Assembly (NCBI GenBank): GCA_022925895.1
Contig: JAKSYS010000451.1
Span: 1 to 51,635 of the forward strand
From: Fragilaria crotonensis
Lineage: Eukaryota; Bacillariophyta; Fragilariophyceae; Fragilariales; Fragilariaceae
Length of the DNA: 51,635 bases
Direction: 5' to 3'
The notes below the pieces were generated by a model, which saw only the letters and a program-made list of their open reading frames with translations, had not been told where the DNA came from and searched no databases. Positions 9,567 through 20,522 of the stretch are shown piece after piece. The translations under genes and the position numbers were made by a program. Each line of letters opens with the position of its first letter. The stretch's first letter is position 1.

Positions 9567-10271
9567 GGTTTGATCTTGAATGCTGCTTGCTGTGAACGGA
9601 GTGAGGAGGTTCTATGCTGGAGTCTATCTGTTTCTATACAGTAGTTGATGTGTTGCACACTACAGGAGTACAGCACCGTTTTGTAGTTTGTACCAGGTAG
9701 TTTATTCTTCTCTTTGTGTAGTTTGTGGTGCTCTACGAGATTGCGTTAATGACGGATGCATGTACGTTTGAAGTTTGAATTGTTGCATTTGTGTTTTCTT
9801 TGGTTCTTCGGTGTTCAAGCTGGCGTTGTAGCCATATGATACTGGAATACTACCCCTACTTCTTAGTACGGTACAGTACAGCAATTACTCGTTGTACTGG
9901 AGTACTGGAATACTGGGCAATGTAGTGAATGACGAGTGAATCACCCAAACTGGTAACGTATGTACACGTACGTACTCCAGTGCATTGTAGAGTAGATTCA
10001 GCCGCAGCACACAGCACGCAGCACACACAGAAACACAGAAACTGATTTCAAATACTCCGTGTCTCCGTGTACATATCATACGTGCCACAGTGACGACATC
10101 GGGCATCGACGTCAACATTCCTTCCTTCATCTCTATTCAAGTGTTTTAGTAAATGGTTGTAGTACTACTGTACCATGGCACTCGCTCTCAGTCTGTTCAG
10201 AGATTCGAAAGCTTCTGATCGATAGACCAGTGACTGTGCCCTATTATATCATCGCTATAAAGGACGAAGAC
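9567..10271. promoter_or_regulatory. Divergent promoter region, rich in GTAC-containing palindromes
   Basis: About 700 bp separate the divergent SLC10A7-like and DUF4336 genes. The segment near 9860-9985 is dense in AGTAC/GTACT words (for example GTACGGTACAGTACAGCA and ATGTACACGTACGTACTCC). These recur in nearly all intergenic regions of this window. A short ACACAGCACGCAGCACACAC run sits near 10010. No TATA box or defined operator could be assigned. Confidence 0.35.
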
Positions 10272-11867
10272 ATGACAACAAGAATGAGGTTTCAGCAGCT
10301 CGCCATCCTCCTCCTACTTCAACCACTGTCGCTATTGTGCTTTCAGGTTCAATCATTACATCAACCAGTGGTGCAACCACGCCAGCTTCAAGTGGTATCC
10401 ACTTCGGCCTTGTTTGCCCTCCGAAGGGAGTTTCTCTTGTCTAGTCTGGCTTATTCCGCCACACTGACGACAAGTCCAGTGTTCGTCGTTGCTGACAAAG
10501 TCGCAAGCACAGCAGCTGCAACAGGTGCATCCATTATACCGACTCCTCCATTTAGCACGGACTTGTCATGGCCATTGGGGAAGGTTGCATTCTCGTTATT
10601 GCCACTCGCAGGCACGTCAACTCGACGCGCCACAGTTCAAGAAGTACTTGTGCCCGATACCATTTGGACCTTTGATCAATTGCAAGGAATTGTTAATGTC
10701 AACGTTCCAGTCCGACAAACGGTAATACGACTCTCGCCTGCGGCAGGCGGGGGATTGTGGGTCCACAATCCCGTTGCACCTACGCCGCAATTGCTATCCA
10801 TGATGAAAAACTTGGAACGCCAGTATGGTCCCATTCGACATATTGTTTTAGGAACGGTTGCACTTGAGCACAAGGCGACATTTGGCGCCTTTGCTCAGAA
10901 TTTCCCAAACGCCACGGTGTGGATACAACCTGGACAATGGAGTTTTCCATTTAACCTACCGATTGAACTCGAGGGGGTCACACAGCGCGGGCCGAAACTT
11001 CGGGAGATACCTGTGCCTGGTCGACCTGTGTCATCGAGTGTGTATGAATTTTACAGTCGGAAAGACCCAATCCCCGAATGGGCTGCAGATTTCGATTGGG
11101 AAGTTTTGGGTCCGTTTGCCTTTCAATCGGTTGGCGGCTTTTCTGAAACTGCGTTTTTTCACAAGCCCACCCGCTCCTTGATAGTGACGGATACAGTCGT
11201 CAGCGTCACTGAGACACCGCCAGCCATCATCATGGAAGATCCGCGTGCCCTTTTATACCATGCCCGAGATCGAAGCGACATCGTTCTCCCGGACACCGAA
11301 GAAAATCGCAAGAAGGGCTGGCGGCGCATGGTTCAGTTTGGACTTGTCTTCTTCCCCTCACAGATTGACGTGGTTTCAGTTGGACGCGCCTTTCGCGACG
11401 CGAGTCAAGTAGACCCCAGGATGCGCAATTTAGGAGAAGGCAGTATACCAATTTCGCCTTCGTTGTATCCCTGGACGTGGCACGCCAACGACGCTGACGT
11501 TGCTAATTTCCGTGCCATTTCCCAAGACGGTGCCCCCTTCTGTCCTCCCATTTTGACAAAACTCATTCTGGACCGCGAACCCCAAGCTACAATCAAGTGG
11601 GTGGATGCCGTCTGCCGGCGTTTCGACTTTGTGCGCGTCATTCCGGGACACTTGAACAACAACCTGCAGGTCGGGCCTAAGGAATTTGGAGCTGCCTTTG
11701 ACGTCCTGCGATCGACGCCTCAAAGGGCGTATCCGCAGCGACCCTTGCCGGATGATTTGGCGTTGTTGCAAAAAGCTTCGGATCTCTTGACGAACTTGGG
11801 AGTTGTTGGGCCCAGTCAAGTGTGTGATGGAGAGCCAGCGAGGGTGCTGGGTCGTTTTAGGAGGTAA
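10272..11867 (+). CDS. DUF4336 family protein, predicted plastid-targeted
   Basis: A 531-residue protein starting at ATG 10272. The frame is open 71 codons further upstream, but those residues lack the targeting signal. The N-terminus has a hydrophobic signal segment (LAILLLLQPLSLLC) ending at CFQVQSL. A Phe directly after the predicted cleavage point is the diatom plastid-entry signature. A Ser/Thr-rich transit-like stretch and a second hydrophobic Ala-rich stretch (about residues 55-95) may direct thylakoid transfer. The body has VPDTIWTFDQLQG and GGLWVHNPVAPT, then IRHIVLGTVALEHK and ATVWIQPGQWSFP, and a terminal VIPGHLNN. These are typical of DUF4336, a cyanobacterial/plastid family with a metallo-beta-lactamase-like layout. 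Catalytic function is unknown. No introns are seen. Confidence 0.8.
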   Translation: MTTRMRFQQLAILLLLQPLSLLCFQVQSLHQPVVQPRQLQVVSTSALFALRREFLLSSLAYSATLTTSPVFVVADKVASTAAATGASIIPTPPFSTDLSWPLGKVAFSLLPLAGTSTRRATVQEVLVPDTIWTFDQLQGIVNVNVPVRQTVIRLSPAAGGGLWVHNPVAPTPQLLSMMKNLERQYGPIRHIVLGTVALEHKATFGAFAQNFPNATVWIQPGQWSFPFNLPIELEGVTQRGPKLREIPVPGRPVSSSVYEFYSRKDPIPEWAADFDWEVLGPFAFQSVGGFSETAFFHKPTRSLIVTDTVVSVTETPPAIIMEDPRALLYHARDRSDIVLPDTEENRKKGWRRMVQFGLVFFPSQIDVVSVGRAFRDASQVDPRMRNLGEGSIPISPSLYPWTWHANDADVANFRAISQDGAPFCPPILTKLILDREPQATIKWVDAVCRRFDFVRVIPGHLNNNLQVGPKEFGAAFDVLRSTPQRAYPQRPLPDDLALLQKASDLLTNLGVVGPSQVCDGEPARVLGRFRR

Positions 11868-12680
11868 ACATTCGCGTAGTGAATTGTAAAACTTGCTAGC
11901 TGCATTGGACAATGTTAGGGCACTTATTTGGGTAATATAGGATGCTAGGACCGGACGCTCCGATACTCGGTTCATGTAACATCGTCAAACAATTTAGCCC
12001 TGCCAGCACTTTGGAGTCCCAATACAGCAATGTCGGTATGGGATGTGCAACTTAGTGGATGCGGAGAGCTCCGTACTCCCCTAAGTGCAATTAGTGAGAG
12101 TTCAGTCAACGTAATTCGAGCTCACTTTCCCCGAAACTTCTGTCCACGACCCCATAGATTGTTAAATCACATCCGCAATAGCACCACCGTGTTCAGCACC
12201 ATCCAGTTGCGGTTCGACCTATTGGATACACAATGTCCTGGGGTCCCCTGGGTTTTCATCTCACTTTTGATAAGAGACATAGTACTCCGGAGTACCAGGT
12301 ACTGGAGTATTCGAGCAGCTTGGATCTGCTGGTGTGGAGCATCCGGCCAATAACTAGAAGATAGATGCCTGCGCCAAATCCTCACCAGCCAACATACCTC
12401 TTAGCTAAAATCTTGAGAAGCAAAGCAGGTACCAGGTACTAAGATATATATATGTAAGGCAACTCTATACAAGATACAAGTACAAGGTATCTGGTATGGT
12501 AGATTCTGTCGTTCTGGTCGAAGATCGTTTTGATGGGGTTTCCCGCAACACCGTAGTACAGAGTACTCATACTGTAGTACCACACTCGTTTGAATGGTCG
12601 GACGATCTCGATGATGTGAAAACGTGAAAACTGTGTCACCGCAGCCGAAGCTGAATCCCGATTTTACCTTCATATCATGT
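11868..12680. other. Intergenic region without recognised gene
   Basis: Downstream of the DUF4336 gene. It contains scattered GTAC-type words, including TACTCCGGAGTACCAGGTAC near 12289, and an ATATATAT stretch near 12446. Open frames of 60-110 codons occur on both strands but none shows domain or composition evidence of coding. Confidence 0.4.
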
Positions 12681-15243
12681 ACGACCTCCAGTGCGGCGGT
12701 TCCCGTGCGTCGGGTTTTTCACAGTACTCGCATAAACATAGTACCTGGGAGGTCCGGTAAAGTGACGTTTCTTCTCGTAGCTTCTACATGCAATGAATAC
12801 TAAGCGGAGGTGCATGGCCGGACCTCCCTGGACAAGTAAAATTATTCGTTGTGTCGGGACACTTCATACACAACTTCTAACGGCACCAAATTGTAGATCT
12901 CATGAAAGGCTTTCTTTTCAGCTACTCAAAGCCGTGATACAATATCTATTGATGGAGTTATGAGTGGTCTAATTTTATTTTTCGAGATTTTTTTAAACAT
13001 AGTACCTGGACTTTCAGTCACTAGTGTGGCAAATTGAGTCCCTTTTGACAATGTCAAGTTGGAACAAGTTTTTTTTTCACGTTACAAATATATCACAAGG
13101 GCCTATTCTACAGTTGTGCCATCTTGAAATTTATGTATTCAGCAATAAATACATTCGGATTGGCATTGAGATGGACAGCAGTAAAATTTCGAAGTTCGTA
13201 ATGAAACTCTTGCTTTGTATGCGATTAAATTAGTAGCATGCAATTTTTTGTATGAAACATATGGAAAGTGCCGTAGGATTAAAATATTGCGACGTTGACG
13301 CACTTCAATGTTCAAAATTGACTTTGACCATGTTGATTTTGCAGTGGCCGTCAGAAATGCAAAAGTAAGTTATGTGACTGCAAATTCGACCGGACATTAG
13401 AATACCGGCATACTAACAAGTACTAACAGTGTCAAAGAACCACTACTGTCGTTCTTTGCATCTGTTGACATGATACAAAAATGTGCAATTAAATTACGAA
13501 GCAAACTTTACATTCCCCAAAATCCAAAATTTTAACTCGCCGCATCTTTTGAACTGTTCCACCTCACCACAAACAAGCTACAGTAACCCCATATGTTTGA
13601 GGGCATAGTACAATTCTCTAGTTACTGAAATGCACAATCTCCGTGCATGAATGTGGAGAAATGAGTGGTTTCAAAATCCGTCCAGCTACTCTCGTAATTT
13701 TGGTCGTCCAGATACTATGTTTATGCGAGTACATGATTTCCATATCACATAGCCCTTGGTACAAAATGTACAGTACCAGAATATCCACTTCACTCTCTCC
13801 GATTTTGATGCTTCATGTACTTCCTGCCGCATCCCACGTGTTGCGGGAAGCTCCTGAATACATTCACATCATTGCTATTGTTTGTCTTATGGTCAAAATA
13901 GAGTTTAAGCAATGAGGATAACACATTGCTTCTTAACTGGAGTACCAGAGGCTGTCCTGCAACACACAGGAGACCTTGGATTCACAGACCTTACAACCGA
14001 TGTCATCTCCGCTGATTGCCCAAAAAGGTCGAAATCGATGCTTTGCAACTGCATTGACGCCCCAATTATGCCCTCTTGAACTTTACACTTGTCAAGTTTC
14101 TCTGTCCACTCAGCGCCTATCATGCATCATTTAATTTCATCCAGACCTCCTTCAACAACAAAATCCTGAACTTCATACGACATGCCAGACATTTGCCATT
14201 CGGAGATGACACGATGACTACCATGTCGCCCGGTTTTGATACAACAGTCAAGGTCCCTACCACGGGAGAAAGCTTAGAGAACTGATCTCTTCAATTGCTA
14301 CGTGATGCGTTGCTTCCGACCGTCAAAGCACCGAATGATTATGCAGCCTGAGAAGCCTTCGATGAGACATCTCCATGGTTATGACATGGAAAGGACAACG
14401 CGCGAACTCAATTTTTCAACGAAGTACAATGACGGAAGCAGCACTTGCCAAAGGCGGAGCATTGTATTCTTTTGTATTGCCAAGGAATCAACATTTCTTT
14501 CCTGTCACCACAGCCGGAACCCGACCCTTTCATTGTTGTGTTGTAGTAGCCACCAGTCAATCTATCATCAGTGGGATGCAACGCAAGCATCACTTTGTGA
14601 TCGTGCAGGCTGCTTCAATGCGCCCCTGGCTGTACCATTTATCTTAAAACTGTTTAGCAACCTCCTCAACTTTATCTTGCCAAACAATTGATTTCAAGTT
14701 CATGGGCACACCTGCAATCCGCAATGCTGAGCCGCGTAGTAGAAACTTCAACATGGTTGCACCCTTCTGAGCAAAAGGCACTGGCTGCCCGTTAAATCCT
14801 TTGCTGATTTTTCACCACATTCACCAGAAGAATTTTGTCATCTGGCAACAATCTGACAGGACAGAGCTGACCTTTCCTGATCACTGCGACCAAAACTCCG
14901 TGCATTGGGGTTTGTGCGTATGCATCCGGTCATCTCTGGCATCGCGCCTTCTCTGGTGCACATTCTTCTCCCAGCATCAAGAGATCCGACACGGTGCTTG
15001 TAGCTGCTCAGTATTGCTGCAAACGGCAAGGGAAGGGTGCCATGGTCACTCAAGTTGCAACACAACAAAGAAGATTGACAGTTTTGTACTCGGAGTGTTA
15101 TCGAACTTCGAACCGGGTACTTGTACCGTAAAACGTACAATTACTACTTGGAACTACTTGGAATACGATTGCAATTTTCATTCAAAACCTGGCGCGGACC
15201 TTCCTTCTCCCGGTGCACGGAAACCGCCGCACTGGAGCTGGTA
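12681..15243. mobile_element. Non-autonomous inverted-repeat DNA element (copy 1 of a family)
   Basis: The left end 12686-12714 begins CTCCAGTGCGGCGGTTCCCG. The right end 15209-15237 is its inverted copy (CTCCAGTGCGGCGGTTTCCG on the minus strand), about 26 of 29 bases alike. The same end sequence brackets a second segment at 20899-22489. The 2.5-kb interior has no ORF that resembles a transposase. Nested inside are an inverted 20-base repeat (GTACTCGCATAAACATAGTA at about 12725, inverted at about 13710-13730) and an 11-bp inverted pair GGGAGGTCCGG near 12750 and 12820. No target-site duplication is convincing, so the exact termini and superfamily stay open. Confidence 0.55.
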
Positions 15244-15640
15244 TTGCAGCGCCCTGGTCCGTCCGATATTAAAACCCTAAAACAGAACACAAAATTGATA
15301 CATAAATATTTACTTAAACATATGCATATGCATTGTCTTGCAAGACAGTACAGTACACGTTGGGCACAATTCGAAATAGATTTTTTTAGACACTACGATC
15401 AAAAATGTATGATATCAACATATCAACCCTCACAAAGGAATCATCAAATTTGGACCGTGCCGGCTCAGACTGTCATCGTTCGTATCGTAAGTGGAAGTTT
15501 TTCGGTGGTCACTTCAGAAATTTGAATGTTTCTCAAAATATCACTTCGCCAGTACAAGTAACAAAATTTGTTGATGACCAGAGTCGTCGGAACAGAATTT
15601 TCTCAGAGCAGCCCAAAAACCACCCACGACGATCGTAGCC
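15244..15640. promoter_or_regulatory. Upstream region of the LRR gene
   Basis: AT-rich with no gene. A CATATGCATATGCATTG run near 15318 and ACAGTACAGTACACG near 15346 stand out. It must contain the promoter of the LRR gene starting at 15641, but no core element is clear. Confidence 0.35.
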
Positions 15641-17023
15641 ATGAAGGACTTTATTGATAGGTACAGACCTGGGGAGAAGGAATCCATTGAAGATGACATT
15701 ATCAACCTGAGGCAACGACAGCCATCAAGGCTTGACCTTAGTGTAGTAATAGGGTTGTCAGAAGCTGAAGTGATAGACCTGGCAGATGCGATTCCGAAGA
15801 ATATTGTCGAACTTCGGCTGCGGCACTGCCAACAGATTTTTGTCGCCAAAGTTTTGGAGAAACTCAAGGAAACCACAATCAGCACACTATCTTTGGTCGG
15901 CAATCATTTCGACGACCATCTGTCTCACGGAGTTGGGGAGCTTCTAATAGCAAATCAGGGGCTTAAGGAGATCATTCTCAGGCATAACACAATAGAGACG
16001 ACTGGGGCATGTTCGATTGCCAAGGGAATTCAAGTTCATTCTACTCTTGAGCTTGTGGACCTGAGCGACAGCATAATTGATACTCTGGGGAAGGATGCAC
16101 TGCTCAAAGCCATGCATCACAACAAGTCAGTGAAGGTGTTGACCCTTGCTGGAAAGGTTTTCCAGGCTTTGCCATCAATCCAAAGCTTTGGAGTAATGCT
16201 GCGCATGAATTCGACGCTCGAGAAATTGGATTTACGAAGCAACAACCTACGATGCGAAGAGGTGATTGATATGGCTGACGCACTGCGAAGAGAGAACTCG
16301 ACACTTCGAGTTCTTTGTTTGTCTGACACGAACATAGATAATCGAACGGCCATAGCGCTGAGTCAAATGCTTGAAACGAACACGACTCTTACGAAACTGG
16401 ATCTTGGAGGCAATCAGAACATAGGGTTTCTTGGCGCGGTAGCCATTGCTGCAGGAGTTCGAACATTGAAGCAATTGGATCTTCGCAACACTCGTCTGGG
16501 ACCCGTTGGGGCGAAGGCGCTTGCCCAGCTTATTCGAACGAACAATTCCTTGAAGTATCTCAACCTCTCTCGCAACAATTTCGGAGACGAAGGTGCGATT
16601 CATGTGGTGGAGGCTCTGGTTTACAATACCAGTCTCGAGAAACTCTCCTTGTCGATGTGTTCCATCACAAAGACGGGTGCCGTCTTTATCGGTCGCAACC
16701 TTCCCATGATGCATGGTATCAAGCACCTCTTTCTCTATCAAAATCCGATCGCCGAAGAGGGTTCGCAGGCTCTTCTTGAAGGTCTAATGGACAACATGAG
16801 CCTATTAGATTTAGGGATTGAGAAACGCTTCATGCCATCTTGTGAAGCCCTATTCTTTTACCTCCGGCTTAATCGAGCTGGCCGCCGCGCTCTTCGCGAA
16901 GAAAATGTACCAGATAGCTTATGGACGAGGATCCTATCCTCGTGTGCTGCCGTTAATCCCGCCGCCTTGTTCTACCTACTGCAGCAAAAGCCAGACCTTT
17001 GTTCGTTCCGAGCAGGAGTATAA
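15641..17023 (+). CDS. Ribonuclease-inhibitor-type leucine-rich repeat protein (460 aa)
   Basis: Starts at ATG 15641, in the context GTAGCCATGAAG. From about residue 60 to 395 it consists of 28-residue repeats of the form LxxLxLxxNxIxxxGAxxIAxxL, for example LTKLDLGGNQN, LKQLDLRNTRLGPVGAKAL and LKYLNLSRNNFGDEGAIHV. This is the RI/NOD-type LRR (LRR_6) fold, a curved protein-binding scaffold. There is no signal peptide or membrane segment, so it is probably intracellular. The C-terminal block (FFYLRLNRAGRRALREENVP then SLWTRIL) recurs in large diatom LRR families as I recall. Partners are unknown. The gene is uninterrupted, in agreement with a recent expanded family. Confidence 0.85.
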   Translation: MKDFIDRYRPGEKESIEDDIINLRQRQPSRLDLSVVIGLSEAEVIDLADAIPKNIVELRLRHCQQIFVAKVLEKLKETTISTLSLVGNHFDDHLSHGVGELLIANQGLKEIILRHNTIETTGACSIAKGIQVHSTLELVDLSDSIIDTLGKDALLKAMHHNKSVKVLTLAGKVFQALPSIQSFGVMLRMNSTLEKLDLRSNNLRCEEVIDMADALRRENSTLRVLCLSDTNIDNRTAIALSQMLETNTTLTKLDLGGNQNIGFLGAVAIAAGVRTLKQLDLRNTRLGPVGAKALAQLIRTNNSLKYLNLSRNNFGDEGAIHVVEALVYNTSLEKLSLSMCSITKTGAVFIGRNLPMMHGIKHLFLYQNPIAEEGSQALLEGLMDNMSLLDLGIEKRFMPSCEALFFYLRLNRAGRRALREENVPDSLWTRILSSCAAVNPAALFYLLQQKPDLCSFRAGV

Positions 17024-17166
17024 ACCAAACATTTCTCAGTCGCTATATTTCGCCCTCAACTATCACCATCAATCCCCAAATACAAGCATTAATGTCACTT
17101 ATTTGTGTTGTAATCTGTAAATAGTACACGTGTTCCACCTTTCCATGTAAAGAAAACTGTATCAAA

Positions 17167-18496
17167 TTACAATTCTTGCGTCGACTGCGCATTCTTATTG
17201 GCTCGCTTCAATCGCACGGAAGTAATTTCAATATTCATGGCCAGACGATACCCATCAGCTGCCCTGGGTGCATTCTGAATCCGCTGCAGCGTGTCAAAGC
17301 CGGATATAATTTTCCCAAAACAGGGATCGCCGCGTTTGCCAAGTTCATCATTGGGGCCCCGGCTGGCGGAGTTGTCCATTAAATTGATGGCCAGCGTAGG
17401 GCCGGGAATGGGACTCCCAGCAAAGCCAATGGTGAAGGCCTCATGTGGGAAGGTCGGTGAGTATTCGTTGAAACCAAGCGGACTGCGATTGTATCCAAAT
17501 TTGGCATACCGCTCGTGCAGTTTGACCGCATGGGGTGTTGGTGCATGATTTGGTGAACCCCCTTCAATGCGGCTGTTATCGGCAGCGATGAAGGATGTTC
17601 CATCGTATAGTTGAAGGTGGACGAGGTCCAAAAAGGTAAAAACAGTGTGTGGCATCGCTGATAGAGGCGCAAGCTCAACTTCGAAGACATTCGGTTCCTC
17701 ATTGGGACCCATGGTTGTAGGGAATCGCAACGTGAATATAACAACGAAGGGTCCCTTTCCGTACCTGAAAGAGAAGAGGATGCAGGTGAGAGACGCCAGT
17801 GCTGTAGAAACCAATTTAATAGTCGTGTGCAAACACTTACTCCATTTTGCATTGTTGATGATGTCGTGTTCGAAGGTAGTTCTGGGCAAGAGATATTTCA
17901 TCGCGGTAGACTGGAAGAAGTTTGTCACATTCGTCCAAATGACGACTCATGTCTTCAACATCATGATTCCTCTTTTCAAGCAAATTCTCGACTGCTTGAA
18001 GTGACTGTCTTAGCTCGATCTCCATAGAATGCGACGTCAAGAGCGCATCTTCTAGTTTTCTATTTGCATCCGCAAGGGCCGTTCTTGTGTCTCTCAGCTC
18101 ATCCCGCAGCGAGGCAATGATCTGAGACGCGGCTTCCTGCGTGGTCTGGGCCTCGCCCAGACGAAGTAAAGTCTCTTCTTGCTTAAGAAGTAGTGCCTGG
18201 TAACGCTCTGCCAGAGTCGCCTGGGCTTCGTAACGTCCGTGCATTTCGCTCAATTCTAGTTTTCTCTTGTTTACATCGGACATGCACTGACGCTGTCCCT
18301 CAATGGCATCTTCGTACTTTTTCTGAATTTCTTGTCGTGAGATGGCATGTCTCGTTTGTGTTTCGGTCATGAGCTGAGAACACCGTTCGGAAAAAAGCCA
18401 ATAGAAGCCCCCGTAGCCAGCAATTGCGCCTATCCCCATGAGACTGAAGTATAAGAGGACAATATTGAAAAGGGAGGGGCCGGGAGAACTCGTCAT
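17167..18496 (-). CDS. Membrane-anchored coiled-coil protein with divergent cyclophilin-like domain, one intron
   Basis: Spliced gene: exon 1 18496-17841, intron 17840-17765, exon 2 17764-17167, giving 417 residues. Intron borders are GTAAGTG and CTTTCAG, and joining restores one frame (KMEYGKGPF). Exon 1 encodes a transmembrane helix (IVLLYFSLMGIGAIAGYGGF, about residues 10-30) and then about 170 residues of heptad-like Glu/Arg/Gln/Leu-rich coiled coil. Exon 2 is cyclophilin-like (FTFLDLVHLQLYDGTSF, DPCFGKIISGFDTLQRI). The usual FxxQGGD block is replaced by SRIEGGSP, and the active-site Arg/Phe/Gln set is not evident, so isomerase activity is doubtful. It may be a binding module held on an endomembrane. 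The start is taken at ATG 18496; the upstream TTG is unlikely. Confidence 0.8.
17765..17840 (-). other. Spliceosomal intron, 76 bp, phase 2
   Basis: Donor GTAAGTGTTT at 17840 and acceptor TCTCTTTCAG ending at 17765. Removal joins the coiled-coil frame to the cyclophilin-like frame without a stop, whereas reading through meets TAA one codon after the donor. Confidence 0.85.
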
Positions 18497-19167
18497 GGTT
18501 ATCAAAAAGTAGTGACCAAGAACAAGTGCTCCAGGACTTGTAGTATAAGATACAGGACACTATGTATCCGCTTTGAATTCTGTGTTGGCTGAGTTGTGGT
18601 ACTGTATGATGAGATCAGAGAGCTGGGTGAAGGGGTGCCGCCGAGAGAGCAGAGAGCAGAGCCCTTCTTTGGTGAGTTGTTTCTTGTTTCGCATCCCTTT
18701 TACTTCTTACTGGTACGTAGTACTGTATAAACAATTAGTAGAACTCGGCGCGTTTACTCGGCGTATTGAATTTTTTGTATCACTCTCGTCTCTCGTCTCT
18801 CGTGGTACGAGTACTAGTACTCCAGTGCTGAGTGTATGTACTACTATCATAATACCGTAAATGCGAAAGTCGAGAGACGAGGACTCGCCACCGAGAGCTA
18901 GTACTTGCACTCGTAGACTGATACACCAATCCCTACATTACTGTAGTATTGGAACACTGATGTCATGAGCGTCGCACTGAACCAACCACCATCAACAACA
19001 ACGGAAAACTACAAAAAATCCCATTGGAGACTAATGGATCCACAGTTGACACTTGACATTTGATAATAGAGTCGGTTCAGTTGCTGTCCAGAGTCGAGAG
19101 CTGTGTTAGTCACATGACTTGTGCATTACATCGTCCCTGTACATACCTAAACGACGCGATTGTGACA
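18497..19167. promoter_or_regulatory. Divergent promoter region with GTAC words and CGTCTCTCGT repeats
   Basis: Lies between the divergent cyclophilin-like and CPBP protease genes. CTCTCGTCTCTCGTCTCTCG near 18782 is a short tandem repeat, and CGAGAGACGAGGACTCG near 18872 is a partial inverse of it. GTACGAGTACTAGTACTCCAG near 18805 belongs to the palindromic words found throughout the intergenic DNA. No ORF is supported. Confidence 0.4.
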
Positions 19168-20522
19168 ATGCATATGGCGGAGCAATTGCAACGACGCCCG
19201 CGGGTGCGGTGTTCGAGCTCACCATCGATCCTTATCTTCCTTACCCTGCTACTGGCGCAAAGTAGTCGAGGTTTCCAGTTGCTGCACCCAGCCCGATCGA
19301 CGCGACAATTACCATCACTTTCATCACCATTTGACCCTATCAGGTCTTCCTGGCGAATGGTCCGTCCATCCAATTGTCTGTCGGCATCACCCGTCCTTGA
19401 GCCTAAAGACGAACCCTTGAGACCCGATTGGGCACTGGATTGGATGCCGACTTGGTTGATTACATTGAAACCCATATATCAGCTGGCTGTCGCTCTTGTT
19501 CTCTACACACTTCACCTCACCGTTTTGACGCAAAAGTCAATCGCCTTTCCGGTACAGTTGATTCCCAATCGATTGGGCCACTTCACCAGCTTGGGATGGG
19601 ACAGTGCCGCTGGAATCCTCTCACTCGGCATTTATCTGCATCTTCGTAGGATCACCAAATCCCGCGCTACCCCTGCCGTCCCAGCGCTCTTGGCCACTCC
19701 GAAGGATACACCCTGGAAGTTCTCCTCCCTCGACCACCTCACACGACTGCCTGGACCCAAATCCACCGGGGTTTTGGCACTTTATCTTTTAGTGCAGGGA
19801 TACTTTATGACAGGCAGATTTTCCGTCTTTTGGGAAGATTGCTTGTATTCCATGGCAGCTGTGGGCTTTCCCATGACGATACCCATGCATCGATCTCTGG
19901 TTGTACTGTTAGGTCACTTGTCGTGGATTGGTGTCGGTGGGTTGATACTCGGTCTCGTACCTCGTCCTCAACCATTCTTTGGTGGAGGCTATGAGCACAA
20001 GGACAAAGATGGCACCAAGAGTCCACAACTGCGTCCCTATCGTTGGTTCACCAGCACGTGGAACACATATTGGTTGTGGTGGACTGTAGGAGGATATTTT
20101 GTATCTTCGTGGTTCTTCAATCTAGCGGATTTTGCGAATCAAATGCTACTCCCTCATTCTTTGTTCGACTCGGCCGCGGAGGGGTCGTCGCCCAACTGAT
20201 CAACCCCGAGCACAACGAGTGGCTTGCGAGTTTGGTTGGGTGCCTGGCACCCTGCTTATCAGCTCCTTGGTGGGAAGAGATTCTATACAGAGGTTTCATG
20301 TTACCCGCCATGTGTCTGCATTTGCCATATTGGCTTGCCGTATGGTTGAGCGGCGTGGTATTTTCACTTCACCATGTTTCGGCAACAGGTGCTATACCTC
20401 TCATGGTCTTAGGGTGGACATGGGCAGCGCTATACACAAAAAGCGGGAACTTGTTGGTGACAATAATGGTCCACGCCATGTGGAACAGCCGCGTGTTTCT
20501 TGGCAATTGGTTGGGATTATAG
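19168..20522 (+). CDS. CPBP (CAAX/Abi-like) intramembrane protease, predicted plastid, with one frameshift
   Basis: Start ATG 19168 (or 19174) precedes a signal peptide (ILIFLTLLLAQSSRGFQ), again with Phe after the presumed cleavage site, indicating plastid delivery. Hydrophobic helices follow at about residues 105-125, 150-165, 210-225, 240-280 and 310-335. The frame 19060-20199 stops shortly after LPHSLFDSAAEG, while homologous sequence continues in the -1 frame (VAQLINPEHNEW, then the glutamate motif WWEEILYRGF, the second-helix SGVVFSLHH, and NLLVTIMVHAMWNS). EExxxR, the HH pair and the last His are the CPBP glutamic/metal protease residues. The switch lies at a GGGG run, 20181-20184; one missing G explains it. 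Either a sequencing indel or a recent null allele; there is no room for an intron. Confidence 0.8.

Noticed and set aside
13643..13915. Hydrophobic 90-codon plus-strand frame
   Set aside because: Lies inside the non-autonomous element, AT-rich, with no homologous motif.
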